Of a stretch of 64,000 nucleotides of DNA, positions 12,298 through 24,556 are shown piece by piece. The notes under the pieces are model-generated. The model saw only the letters and a list, made by a program, of their open reading frames with translations, did not search any database and was not told where the DNA came from. Source of the DNA: Ophiura sarsii (taxonomy: Eukaryota > Echinodermata > Ophiuroidea > Amphilepidida > Ophiuridae); the NCBI GenBank assembly GCA_035610835.1, contig CM069441.1, positions 88,361,574 through 88,425,573 of the forward strand. The letters are read 5' to 3'. How positions within the stretch are numbered: position 1 is the stretch's first letter; each line of letters opens with the position of its first letter. Made by a program: the position numbers and the translations under genes.

Positions 12298-12420
12298 GCA
12301 TCTTTCGTAGGACCAGATAACACAACACTGATCTTTACATCTGAGATGAACATCATGCCAAACGGTGCCTGGGCAGCTCCAGAATGCTATGGAGAGGAGT
12401 GCTACGGCATTATTGTATAA
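12298..12420 (+). CDS. Copy 1 exon 15
   Basis: 123 nt encoding ASFVGPDNTTLIFTSEMNIM and on to CYGIIV, then TAA. One substitution relative to copy 2. Confidence 0.85.
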   Translation, partial: ASFVGPDNTTLIFTSEMNIMPNGAWAAPECYGEECYGIIV

Positions 12421-12527
12421 GAACATATCAACATAATCTACGAACAATAACATTAATGAGAAATATCTTAGTATTGAATCCCATTGATATAATTCTAAAT
12501 ATTATGCACTCCATAAACTCGTCGACG

Positions 12528-13170
12528 CCTTATAGTACATAGGCTTATGTTCAATTTTTCGTCCCTTCGGGCATTTTATAAACAATCTCCACAAATTTCA
12601 TATTTTAATCAACATTTTGTGTAGATTCCAAAAATTCTTGGTGGGAATTTTCTAAGTGGTGTCTTGGGCGCTTTTTGGGCTACTTTTGGCGGCCATCTTG
12701 TTTTGACTTTTTGATGGTATTGACATTGATAAAATGGGAGTACTTGGCATGTAAAACATTTGCGCACCACCTCTTATGGTATAATTAGGAATATGTGATA
12801 AGTTAATCTCTAAAAATAAAAATAGTAGTCATTTTGGGGGCTTTTTGGGCTACTTTGGGTATTTTTTGGGTGATTTTGGGTGCTTTTGGGTGCTTTTTGG
12901 GCTCATTTTGTCATTTTTTGAATTAGGACGTTTTAGTGGTAATTGGTCATTTATTTTGATGGATTTGTATATTTTTTCTTGCCATCACATATCTGACGAT
13001 GGGTTATGTCAATAGGAACTGTGTTATCTGCTATTAGGCCATCCGTAGGGTTATAATGCTCTGATTTTTCAGACACGTCCTAAATGCATATTATTTCACC
13101 TTAAATACCAGGACACATACATCCTCGCATGTTTTTTCTCTTCTATACGAGGCCTGTTCCATAAAGAGTG
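12528..13170. other. Intergenic, G/T-rich degenerate repeat
   Basis: 12655-12905 contains many TTTTGGG(C/T) words (GGGCTTTTTGGGCTAC type). No gene seen. Confidence 0.5.
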
Positions 13171-13179
13171 TACAGTAAC

Positions 13180-13720
13180 GGGTCTTCAGACTGTCCAAAA
13201 ATAATAATAATAATAAAGCAGCATTTATTGAGCGCCTAATCAAAAATGATTAGTACCCATCATTTCCCAAGTTCATTAATGTTTTTCATCATGAAACCCA
13301 ATGAGATTAGGTCCATTGTTTTTCATCATCTTTTACATTTATCAGACTGAAGATACACACCATGTAAAGACAAAGTGCAGCGAATTGTCTTGTTTAACGC
13401 GTTTGAACGGAAAAAGGCCTTCTGTTAATCTCTTGTCAACTACTATTTATTCTTCTCTATGTTAAACTCTTATTATGCTTGTTCAAAATAAGTAATTATT
13501 CTCATTTTGACGAGTACATGATGTGCATCACACATGAGTAATCCAAATAAAAGCTTTGTTTCTACATTGGACCAGGCTAATTGTATAGAGACATTTAAAT
13601 GTGAAAAGAAGTGGTCTTGGATAATTAGCACTAGCTTATACTTTTTTCACAATGGGGTGGAGTTTCTTTTCAAAATTGGTAAACATTAAAAAGTCCTTAC
13701 TTTTTAACTTTTGATTTAGA
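13180..13720. mobile_element. Partial member of the CAGRCTGTCCCAAAA foldback family
   Basis: Shares GATTAGTACCCATC and the GGTCCATTGTTTTTC segment with 44605-45634 and 54088-55011. A (TAA)n tract near 13200 interrupts its terminal repeat. Confidence 0.5.
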
Positions 13721-14217
13721 TGATAATGTCATCCTTTAGGCAAATAGAACATTGTCTGTATGCAAGCAAAGTATGAGGGTCGCTCACTAAGTTCTACATC
13801 CTTAACATCACATATGAATGTCATCCCCATGACATTTGTCATGATTATCTGAACCATGGCTAAACATTTAAAATTGAATTAAGTAAATGATAATTGATAT
13901 CTGTTTTAGTCAGTTGTGGTCAAAGCCAGAGAGACATTTTGGACAACGGAAACAGAAAAGTACCCTCAAAATAAATATTTTTTTCCTCTCCGTATTGTGT
14001 GGGATATGATAGCACAATTTTATACTAAAAAGTAAAAACAATGGATGTTATTTACATACAATACGGAATTATTATTATTTTTATTTTTATTTTTTTATTT
14101 TTTATTTTTTTTTGAATTTTAATCAAGTTGATTTAATATAATATATATTGCTCTACTTATTTAGTATTGAGCACTCTGTTCCAAATGTTCTGGATTTACG
14201 TTATTGTATACAAAAAC

Positions 14218-14860
14218 ATGTTAATTTTGAACGAAACGGCATGTCCTCGGCACGCCGTTCGGTTCAACAACAAAAACCCCGACAAGTAAAAACACATATA
14301 TGTAAAACACAAATTGATATACAAAACAATGTTAATTTTGAACCAAACGGCGTGCCATTCAAATTGTTTTTTGTTTGTGTTTTTTTTTTAAATTTTGAAC
14401 CAAACGGCTTGGCACGCCGTTTGGTTCAAAATTAAAAAAAAAAGACACGACGTAACACAAATTGAATTGAACACATATTGAACCCAACGTCGTGGCATAG
14501 GCACGCCGTTTGGTTCAAAATCAAAAAACCGACACGTAAAAACCCCGGGGGGGGGGGGGGGGGTACTCACGTATGTAAGGCATACGGGGACGTGCCGCTC
14601 CAGTGGGTCGTTTTTTCATGAGACATCCTTAGCCATGGGTAGGCTTTTCAACTGAAAAATCCTTAGACATGGGTCCTGTTTGTCTATTTTCGCGAAAATT
14701 TGGGTATGGGTTTTGAATCTCCAGCGGCACACCCCCGACCAAACCAAATCCGGGGTAAAAACACATATTGATGTACAAAAGAATTACACGTAATATCACA
14801 AATTGACATGCAAAAACAATGTTAATTTTGAACCAAACGGCGTGCCATACCTAACTGTGT
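14218..14860. repeat. Cluster of GAACCAAACGGCGTGCC inverted repeats
   Basis: TTTTGAACCAAACGGC or its complement occurs about seven times. At 14396-14430 two face each other as a near-perfect hairpin (GAACCAAACGGC...GCCGTTTGGTTC). Spacers are ACACAAATTG-rich. A poly-G run sits at 14547-14563. Confidence 0.7.
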
Positions 14861-15044
14861 CTTTCATTATACCCTTTGCAGTTCGGCACCCTATGTACTT
14901 TTGAAGTTTGGGAAATAACGCTGTAAGTGAATAAGTGTCATAATAACTGAGCTGGAGTCTTTCCTACTGACGCGCCCCATACTCGTGAAGCTTTGGGAAA
15001 TATCAAGTGCTAGGCCTTGTGCGAGTGCTTTTTGTAATCTCGTG

Positions 15045-15200
15045 TTTCTGCTGGGGCACTGCAAAAAGTAAACGCTAATAAATTTACGCTAAGTTTCAAT
15101 TGGTCTGTTTTTAATCCCCCCCTGTTTCTACTCGCGAAAAGTTACCGCTAAGTTTATCGATCCTAGTCGATGGGCCACGACATTTGACCTGTCGGGTATT
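15045..15200. repeat. Dispersed repeat shared with 40870-40985
   Basis: GTTTCTRCTGGGGCACTG, the CCCCCTGTTTCTA segment and CGATCCTAGTCGATGGGCCA recur in reverse orientation at 40870-40985. Confidence 0.55.
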
Positions 15201-15299
15201 GTCTCCTCGATAAGAATATCGCTGTTGGTAAATTAAAATCGTGTGCTATTTAGCTTTAATTAAGCAAAATTAAGAATCAATACCTAAATTTAATGCAGT

Positions 15300-15520
15300 A
15301 TATACTATTTTAGCAACACTTCAAAATCATGGTTTGAAAAATAGATTGTACCGCAAATTTTACTCTATTCACACTTTAAACGATGATTTTGAGGTTATTA
15401 GGAATCGTATAGCTCTGTAACTTATATTCATGATTTATGATCAGAAAAGTAAATCTGCAAGAAAATCTGCTTCCAATTTTTTTCGAGGATTGAGGGCGTC
15501 CCATGGAAAAGATCACATCC
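15300..15520. mobile_element. Diverged relative of the TTAA foldback MITE
   Basis: CTTCAAAATCATGGTTT, GAGGTTATTAGGAATCG, TTTATGATCAGAAA and GGAAAAGATCACAT match 10965-11329 in order. Confidence 0.55.
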
Positions 15521-16435
15521 ACCCACAGTCTTAGCAATCTCTTTAGCGGTATTTAATTTGTTTGTGGTTTCGGGTTGATATCTTCAGTGCGACTTAAAGT
15601 CTATAATTATCAATCGATCACTCTTCATTTGAATAAAATAAACAAATAAAAACATAAGACTTAAAATAAAGCCCCTTTTCAGGGTCAACTACACCAACTG
15701 AAAAGGGGGTTAAAATTTTACTTAATATTTCTATAGCCATTTGTTTACGTTTTATGTGTCACTTTCGTGGTCATTTGATACAAAAATGGGTGACTTGCGG
15801 ATTAAAAATCAAAAGTATGCAAATAATAAATAGTTATACAAGTGATGTGAAAAGTTGAGATATGGTGACCAAAAATAAGCCCTGTCCTATGGACGGATGG
15901 ATATCTCAGGTAGGGTTAGTAATTTCACAGATTTTTTAAATTGATCATTTCGAACAAAATTGAAATCTACCATTTTTACCAGAAAATCTGTATTTTCCAT
16001 CAGAAATGTCAGATTTTCAAAATTTAAAATTGTTATGAAAGCTAGGCGTTTGCGCAAAATATATGTGAAAACGGTTTGAACAATATCAATCGAATTCATA
16101 CCGTAATAAATCATATTGCCTCTGTACAGTTCATTCTGATACACCCTGTATAAGTGTTTAAGGTTGCCAAAAAAGGGTGCGCGGCATGCTCCCAACTCAA
16201 AAATTGGGGTGGGGGCAATGCGCTGCGCAGAGGGGGAGGTTATGTTTACTCTTTATTTATTCCCTCTTTTTTGACAGACGGAGGAGGGTGTTTTACACCC
16301 TAAACACCCTGCGTACGCTCGCCTGTCAGCACTTCGCTCTTTTCGCAGATAAGAAAATGTTGGTGACAGAAATTAAGTTACGAATTATAAATATTTCATT
16401 TCTGAACTCACCACGTTAGTACTTAACCGCATGGA

Positions 16436-16712
16436 AAATAAAAATTGATTGTACCTGTACATTTGTTATCATTTGTGAATTTGCATATAATTATTGTCAA
16501 TAAATCAATGGTAAAGTAATTAAGCAAAATACGAAATTCAAAAACAATAAAATCGTAAAATGAAAATTGATTGTACCTGTACATTTGTTATCAATTGTGA
16601 ATTTGCATATAGTTCTGGTCAATAAATCACTGGTAAAGTAATTAAGCAAAATGCGAATTTCAAACAAAAAAATATGAAAATGAAAATTGATTGTACCTGT
16701 AGTGTAAAGTTT
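16436..16712. repeat. ~121-bp tandem repeat, about 2.3 units
   Basis: Units start with AAAATTGATTGTACCTGTA at about 16441, 16562 and 16682. The last is truncated. Confidence 0.75.
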
Positions 16713-17660
16713 ATATCATTTTTTTTTTCTTCCTCCAAATTCTATGTCTCGTCTAACGTTGTTTAGAACATCGATCCGATTACGGGTCCGATTCCTGGTT
16801 CAATTCTTCCCATGACCATTTCATGGCTACACTCAATTCAATAGTGGTTTGACTGTGCCATCAAATTAGGACCAGGCCGCTGTACATAACACTCCCACTT
16901 AAGCTAACATGATTACCATGATAAAACCAGATAACGCGATGACAGTTGATCGTTTGGTGGTGTGTGTTGGGGGTGTGTGGGTTTCTAATCTCTAAATTCT
17001 AACTTGGACCATAGTCTACATTTAAAAGATCAAGTTGCGAAAAGTGCATTCACTTTAAACATTTAAAGTTCAATATTTCAGGATCTAATTAAGGTTATTG
17101 TATAAATGCTCAGTACACTCCTACAAAAATAGTAATCACGATGGTATAGACCTTTGTACTATATATATATACACCATCATATCAAATATACCATCGATAA
17201 GAAATATTGTTGTAACCTTCCAACCTTATCCCGGCAAATTCGGGAGGTTTATTGATCGCACCACCCGCAATTTCACCGGTACACTTATAAAACTCTATTG
17301 TACATTTCACGGACATAAATTATGCTAATGAGCTCATTAAATGACGTCACTCGCATCATCGGGTTTTCCCGATGATTGAAATCCGTTGATTGAAATTCTA
17401 GGTCGAGTAAAATGATGTTCTTATTTGTTGTCTGTGAGCTTTTCTGATTTTTTTTCCCGTATTGGAGTATTTTTTTATTGAAAATAGACAGGTCAAATTA
17501 AACGTTGGTTCCAAGTTCAATAACAGCACATGTATTAAAGGCGACAGCAACGGCAATATGCAAGCAACATTTGAGAAAAAACGATGCCCGATTTTGCAAG
17601 AAAGTGTACGGGGAAGTGTACGGGTGAACATGACAAACCAAAACAGCCTAGTAAATAATC

Positions 17661-17727
17661 ACCTCCGTGGCGCAATTGGTTAGCGCGTTCGGCTGTTAAC
17701 CGAAGGGTTGGTGGTTCAGCCGGGGGC
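17661..17727 (+). pseudogene. tRNA-Asn(GUU) pseudogene
   Basis: The D arm (GCGC...GCGC) and anticodon arm TTCGG-CTGTTAA-CCGAA are intact. The acceptor pairs 6 of 7. The T arm has GGTGG but lacks its 3' strand (about six bases missing after GGTTCAGCC), so a normal tRNA fold is not possible. It lies about 190 bp upstream of the gene start. Confidence 0.75.
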
Positions 17728-17869
17728 GTTGTTACTTTTTGCATTTAATGCAGATCGACAAATCACAGTAAAAATATAATATTGACAAAATCACAGACCA
17801 CTTACACAAAAATCGCATCTGCGCATGCTCCTGTCGTGATCGAAATCCACCACACAAGCAATGGGCGAG

Positions 17870-17905
17870 TTTTATAAGTGCGGTATAAGCTCACCTCAAC
17901 AGTCA
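17870..17905 (+). promoter_or_regulatory. Core promoter of PhoPQ_related copy 2
   Basis: TTTATAAG at 17871-17878 is a TATA-like box. A start site about 28 bp downstream would fall near the CAACAGTCAC stretch, just before ATG 17916. Placement is inferred from spacing only. Confidence 0.45.
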
Positions 17906-17915
17906 CTTGCACAAC

Positions 17916-18111
17916 ATGGAGCCATCCAAGGTGTTCTGGTGCGTTGCTGTTACCAGTCTTCTTGCATTCGCTTCTTCCACCCCATTAGATGACTACATTA
18001 ATAAAGCCGACCCTAGTTATGATTATTATCTTTTGGAGGAGTGTACGCGAACTGTGGAAGGAGTTTACACTGTTTATGTCTTAAATATGACGTCACAAAC
18101 TTGGTTGAACG
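17916..18111 (+). CDS. Copy 2 exon 1 (signal peptide, TPLDDY and TSQTWL blocks)
   Basis: It starts at ATG 17916 and ends before the donor GTAAGA at 18112, in phase 1. It encodes a hydrophobic leader (VFWCVAVTSLLAFASS) and the conserved N-terminal blocks of the family. One potential N-glycosylation site (NMT) is visible. Confidence 0.9.
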
Positions 18112-21100
18112 GTAAGAAATGTTCAAAGTTGATAGTTAATTCATACATCAGGGAATATTTGTGGACTCTTGTCAACAGACTCGATGATAAACAAGGACAT
18201 ACTTAACGATTTGTCACGAATAGGTCCCAAAACTTACCAAGTATCATCCTTGATTGCCGATATTTATGCGAAAAGTACGTCCGTACGAAAGTATTCGTAC
18301 GTACACCGACGCTTTCTACAAATCGTGTGCCTAATGATAGCATCTAGTAACAAATGAAACCTTGTTAATTCACTTCTTTCTTATGCATGGTAGTTTCATT
18401 CATCACGGATAACTACCAGAATACTGACCCAGAAACACTGTCATAATGGCGGGAATTTAAAAGTGAATGTAAGAGCGTGGGATGTTCGAGATTCCACGAC
18501 TAATCATTTAAGATTTTTCGGAAATCTCCATTTTTTAAACTATAAATGGTTCATAAAATGTTCCTGAAACCATCTTGTAATGCTTGCTGTGACAATGATA
18601 GCGAGATAACCAAAGAGAAATGCCCTTCTAACGAGTAAAATAGCTTCATCACAACAAGATTATGCATGGCAAATCTTCTTGTTCTATCCACCCTGGGCAT
18701 GCTGGAGAGTATCACCATTAGCTATGACTGTCCTGTGGTTGGGAAAGAGTTGGGAAATCAATGAATATAACAAATTTCCAAAATTGATTTGTTTTCCCCA
18801 CAGAAAGCGTCGTTGATCGTTCCGTATGGTGGCACTATTTATCAGTAACGATTCCAGTTAACATACGCTATCCGGATCTGGGGTTCATGTATATCACCGG
18901 GGGCAAAAATACTGACAGGTAAGAGAACAAAATATTTTAAGCTTAAATCTGAGACATTATAAGCCTACCTGTGAAATACGTAGAAGAGACAGTAACAGGT
19001 GTATTTGTTTCAGGTTTGAATAGGCTAAAAGCTAAAGGTCTTTGACAGTATATTTCCCGACGAACTTCAAAGACATGAACGATATAAAGAGAGGACACTG
19101 GAAAAGTTCGACACTTCTTCGTTGGTCTAAATCTAAGTGTGAAACTCACAATGCCCAAGAGAATACTATTAATAATAATAATAATAACAATAACATATAG
19201 CGCCGAAAACATGGGTCCCTGGGCGCTTTACAAACAAAAGACCCCATCCAAAAGTTGTAAAAGAAAATACATTAAAAAGAAAAACTATCAAAACTATCAT
19301 TACACTTCATAATACATACTGGGGGATCAAACATTCAAATTGCTTCTATTAAGCTGACAAGCATACCAAATTGTTTGTCTGAGCACAAGGATTCTAAAAA
19401 TGTATAGTTTGCCCCACTTCCGATGTGTGGTTACTGAGATATTGAGCAAAATGTGAAAAGGTCGCAATTTTAATTTTTGATCCCCCAGTATGGCGGCCAT
19501 ATTGGAATTGGCCAATATGGCTGTGCCAGAAGGCCCAAATTTTGGCATCCATCATAAATCATAAGAGTATGGTATGAGCAACATATGAGCCCAATTAGGT
19601 GCTTTTAGAAGAAACCGAACCAAACCTCCCCTATGATCAGGGATATTAATAATTATGGGATAAGAAACTCCAGAGACAAAACCCCGATTCTCTTGACCTT
19701 AATAGTTTGTCGCAACTGGTCTAGATGGCGCTATAACATGATCGAAGCCAACCAGGGGATATTAGACATGATGATCCCAATCTCTTTGAAATACATTTAT
19801 GGCACAGAAATTATTCACATTAATGGTTGAAAAAGTCTAATTTCTAATAGTAATACACTGGCGCGGATTTGGTTTAAGACAGGCAGAATCACCTATTGTA
19901 TGGCATGAAATATCAATAATTCTTTATTTGAAATCAATTTTAATGTATAACAAGATCGGAATATCAAAACATGGATGGCTTCGTCTGGCAGCGACGTACG
20001 ATGGGCGTTGCAATATTTGCATTTCATGAATATTTAAATTAGATAGTTGATAAGGACGCGGGTTGATGAGATCATGGAATTAGTAGAGGGAGAAGGAATA
20101 ACAACGAGATAACCTAATCCGATTACCTATTCAACTTTACAAAGGATTGAACATTGCATTGCTACGTACGTATGTGTTGAATCATATTGCCGACTATAGC
20201 CACTTTCGAAAGTTGTGCATACACATGTTGCTGTATACATTTCTATCGCGATGGTGTGTAGGAAATAAGAAAATCGATTCAAGGACAAGCCGACTGGCTT
20301 CTTATTTACATAACAATTGTTCTTTGCAGACCATGTTCATGAATAGACTAGCTAGGGACTCCATAGTTCAATGAAATAGTCAACACAATTATATTTACAG
20401 GACATTCTTTATCACAGTGAAATTGCGAAAGAAAAAAGTATCATTAAGTTCAAAATTCAATAAATATAGCGAACGATAAGCAATCCTATGTCAATTTCTA
20501 AAAATAAAGTGTAATAACAAACAGAAAAACATATAACATTTACAGGATTCGAACCACTGGCCTCATGATTGTGAAGCCGGCGCTCTGCCGATTGAGCTAA
20601 TGAAGACTGTACATGAAATAATTTGAAAATAAAATTAGATAGAGTTCAAAATACAAATATCACTTAAATCGGAGGCTAAAATGCTTTATATTTCGATTGT
20701 TGTGCGTTTTTAACATAGGGTTATCGCCCAAAAATTGATTATATGCTGAAGGAGATTGTAATTATGATTTCATTATAATGCATTGCGCTACTTTTTGAAA
20801 CGATCCTAGACACCTATTTGTTCGTACATACATTTCGCCATTACGTTTTGTCGATTAAAATTCGCGGAAAATCTATTGCACCGTTGGTTTAGGGATCGTC
20901 CAAAATCATCTTTTTTCTTCTGAGATAAAATAAACCAATAAAAACACCACCCGACCGACTCGATCACCATTCTAGTGATGCAATTCTAAATTAAGTGGAA
21001 TCAAGGTAGTGCCATTCGCAGATTGTTTACGATACCATGGTTATACCTTTGAAGGGCACCTGGAAATTACGATCACAGATAATAAACCACTGAAGATGAT

Positions 21101-24100
21101 ATTGGTTTAATTCATTATTTTAGTTGTTGCCCCACTCTTGATATCTACATGGGAGAATACAATATCTAGCACTAACAGCACTAAATAGTGATCATAAATC
21201 AAGCTTCTCTACTCTTTGCATAGCTGTGATGGGCCAAGCAATTGGTTCCTGCAACTCGGATACATGGGTTTTGTCGTTCGTTGGAGATGTTTTGGTGGAT
21301 ATGTGATGTGTAATTCGTTTGTTGGGGGGGGGGGGGGGGGGGGGGGGGCGAAGCCACCCTATTTAGTATTAGCATGTGATTGCAAAAAATTACACATTTA
21401 GGTCTTTCTAGACCTAAGTGGAGGCTGCATTGTGGACGGTCACATAATGCCTTTAAAAATTGGACGATCCCTCAAATTCCTCCGCATCAGGCGACCAGTA
21501 CACTTGGCAATACCGATAGAGGTTATCCATCAGCTGCCGTCTTGTCAGGCAGGAATGATTAAAACTGTGTTTAAGATTTTCAGAAAGAAAAACAAACATC
21601 TGTCATGATCTGTGTCATGATAATCGTAAGCCAATTTGGTTACACGGTTTATGCCATGAATTGAACGTCATGCACCAATTCAATTGAACATAGAATAGGT
21701 CGGGTGCGATTCCCCTTTGTACGTCCGTTGCGCATGACTACACCTAACCCGGTTATAGACTTATTCAGAGAGAAGTGGAATGGTGTAACAAATCACGGTT
21801 TTGACAGCATTGGCGGTGCAAATGCTCGTACAAGTACAATATTTTCACACTTATGACCACTACAATCAAGTCATATTGTCAAATATTAGGGCGCTTACAT
21901 TATAGTTTATTATTTTTCTCAAATAAGAAGTTAATCAATTGGTTTCTTTACGATGGACTGGAACACGTCTACATTACTTGTTATGACGATACTAATGAAT
22001 AGTAATATGCACTAAATATTCATTTCTAACTGATGATTGACAGTTCTCACGTCACTGCTTGCCTTATCTCGTCCGTCGCAACTGTTACAGAGGGCGCTGT
22101 GTACATGAACCGATTTGATTACAGGCACAGATACAATGAGGCTACCGCCTGCTATGATGCCCTTAGCCCCGTCGTAGACTTACGAAGGGTTAGGCCTATA
22201 CCATGATGGATATCCATCGTAAATGTTGATTGAAACCAACTTACGACGCGTCATAAGTTTAAAACTTGATTTCCATCCTAGAATAATATGTTATGATATT
22301 CAAGTGAAGGCCCTTGACATCGGAAAAATGTTATGCTGAAAAATGAAAGATCTTCTGTGAGACTGTGATAGTGCGCTGTGATGCGCGAAAATATTATCCT
22401 TCCTTTAAAATAAATCGATGTGCTCTTGATGGATGTTACACCTTTATGGTCAGCTGTCACTTCGGAGTAATTCTGTTATATATTCATAGTGCATGATTTT
22501 TAAGAACGACGCATACTACCGATGGAGGTGTGTAGGGTATAACAGAATTATGCCGTCACTTCCAATTGCACAGTACACGTACGTCATGTTTCAAATGGAT
22601 GTCAACGCATACACCCCTCCCATACACCCATCTCCATGGGAAATGAGATGTTTTCTGTTGTCCTTTTGTGCACAATACAAACCCGAAAAGTAACCAACGT
22701 TGCCCGGTAAAATACGTCACCCCCCCAAAAAAAAAAGTTGCCCTAAGTTGCCGAAAATTGGCAAAATTCCCAACACGTTGCCGAAAATGGGCAACATTAC
22801 CCACCATTTATTGAAGTTGGCGAAAAATGCGCAATGTTCACGCAAAATGTTCTGAAGTTGCCGAAAGTTTATGATGACAGTTCTGCAATGTACCCACAAA
22901 GCTTTCTAAGTTATGCAACAAAGTATACGGTGTCCAATTCTGTTGCAACTATTACTAAAGGGGGATCATGTTACTATGTGCAATTGTCCGTATTTCCCTC
23001 GGTGACATAGGGTTCAAGCATAAATACTGGAAAGCAAGTGTTTATGGTTCAAGCAAATATTGGAAATAACCTTTCACTATCCCAGTGGGCATTTTCTTTT
23101 TTAAAACGTTGTACCAACGTTGTACGTCCTGGTTTTTTTTAGGTACAACGTCTTTTTAAAAATATGTTTCTGTTACGTTACAGTCCACCGGATCCCCTGA
23201 CAGACATGGATATTCTGTTATCATCTATTGCCGGTGTAAGCGTAGGAGTGTGAGTATAATAGAAACAATTTAAAATTGTAATTATTTTAATTTGAACCCC
23301 ACCCCCCCCCCCCCCCCCCCAACAACAACAACAACCAGATACCAGATAAATTTGACTCATATTAATCTGTTGAAGATCTTTCGACACACCGATAGGCTCA
23401 TTCTTATTGTTGGTTCGAATATTTATTCAAATGTAATGTTGTCCTTTATTACCATTTTGTGCTGTTCTATCATGATATAACATTGGTATTATAATCTCAA
23501 CTATTTGACTATACATCATCAGGCCCGTAAGACACTTTTTTCAAAGGGGGGCGTTTTCAAAAAAAAATTCACCGGAAGTGATAGAGCTATTTTTTTCCCG
23601 TCGGAGACCAGGGGCGGAAATTTCTTGTTAGGTGTGGGGGGGATGATAAGTTTTGCCCCTAAAAAATTAAATTTAGCTGGTACCATCCAGGCGGTGCGCA
23701 GAACCGCACTCCGAGCTATGCTCGGACAGGGGGGAGTCTGAGGGGGGATGTGCCCCCCTCCGAAGTAGAAAAAAAATTCAATTTTCAAACTCATTTGGTG
23801 CGATCTGGTGTATACTTTTGACGAATATTGTATTGAAAAGCCATCGCTTCATTTTCAATAAATATTTTGTTTTTTATCAATGAACAAAAGAAGTTGAGCA
23901 TTTTTTATACTGATATATATTCTTGATTTTAGTATATATGGTTTAAAAGCTGCAACAGGGGGGAGTCTGAGGGGGGATGTGCCCCCCTGAGAAGTAGAAT
24001 TTTTTTCAATTTTCAAACTCATTTCGTGCGATCTGGTATACTTTTGACCAATATTTTATTGAAAAGCAATCCCTTTATTTCTGATCAATATTGGCTTTTA

Positions 24101-24515
24101 AAATAGGCAGATAGGCCTATACCAGAAAGAAGTTAATTAGTTACCTCCAAAAGATGGATTCTTAACGTACATACGCGTATGTATCCTAACCAACGTACAA
24201 TAAACTCCAAACGTTCTTATGTCCCTCCCTCCCTCTCTTTTTCCTTTTTTTTCTTCTCCTTTTTCCCCTTTTTTTCTTTCTTTTTTTCCTTTTCCCCACC
24301 CCCCCTTTTTTCCTTTTTTTTTTGTGGTAGATGTGAAAAATCAGGGGGGATGATTACATTGACCATCCCCTCCAGGTCAAAAAGTGGGGGGGATAAATCC
24401 CCCCCATCCCCCCGGGATTTCCGCCCTTGTCGGAGACACGCTGATTTTCTAATTTTTCTGTTCCATTATGGTGTCATAGTTTACCTTTCTTGTTGGTCGA
24501 CGCACAGACGCCACC

Positions 24516-24556
<41 letters not shown>

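Larger units (their letters stand above)
1131..12420 (+). pseudogene. PhoPQ_related (AprA-like) gene, copy 1; 5' end outside window, exons 13-14 missing
   Basis: Exons readable on this strand: 1131-1196, 2051-2099, 3170-3286, 3918-4013, 5953-6042, 6361-6490, 7250-7367, 8947-9034, 9587-9625, 10524-10612 and 12298-12420. They match exons 3-12 and 15 of the complete copy downstream, with the same phases and about 14 amino-acid differences. Exons 1-2 should lie left of position 1. The two exons that encode the RRDWRF and EGWEAF blocks of the family are absent: the interval between 11,500 and 11,820 holds a repeat instead. Exon 12 ends in phase 2 and exon 15 starts in phase 0, so joining them shifts the frame. 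Skipping exon 12 as well (exon 11 to 15) would restore it. The triad segments GASKRG, GSNDQFF and NAEHS are intact, so decay is recent. A truncated but expressed gene or an assembly error are the alternatives. Confidence 0.72.
1..12527. repeat. Tandem segmental duplication, unit 1
   Basis: Position 1 aligns to 19419 and similarity runs through exon and intron DNA to 12527, where it breaks (copy 2 at 39926). The exons are near-identical. Intron length differences come from insertions in one or the other copy. The left limit lies outside the window. Confidence 0.9.
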
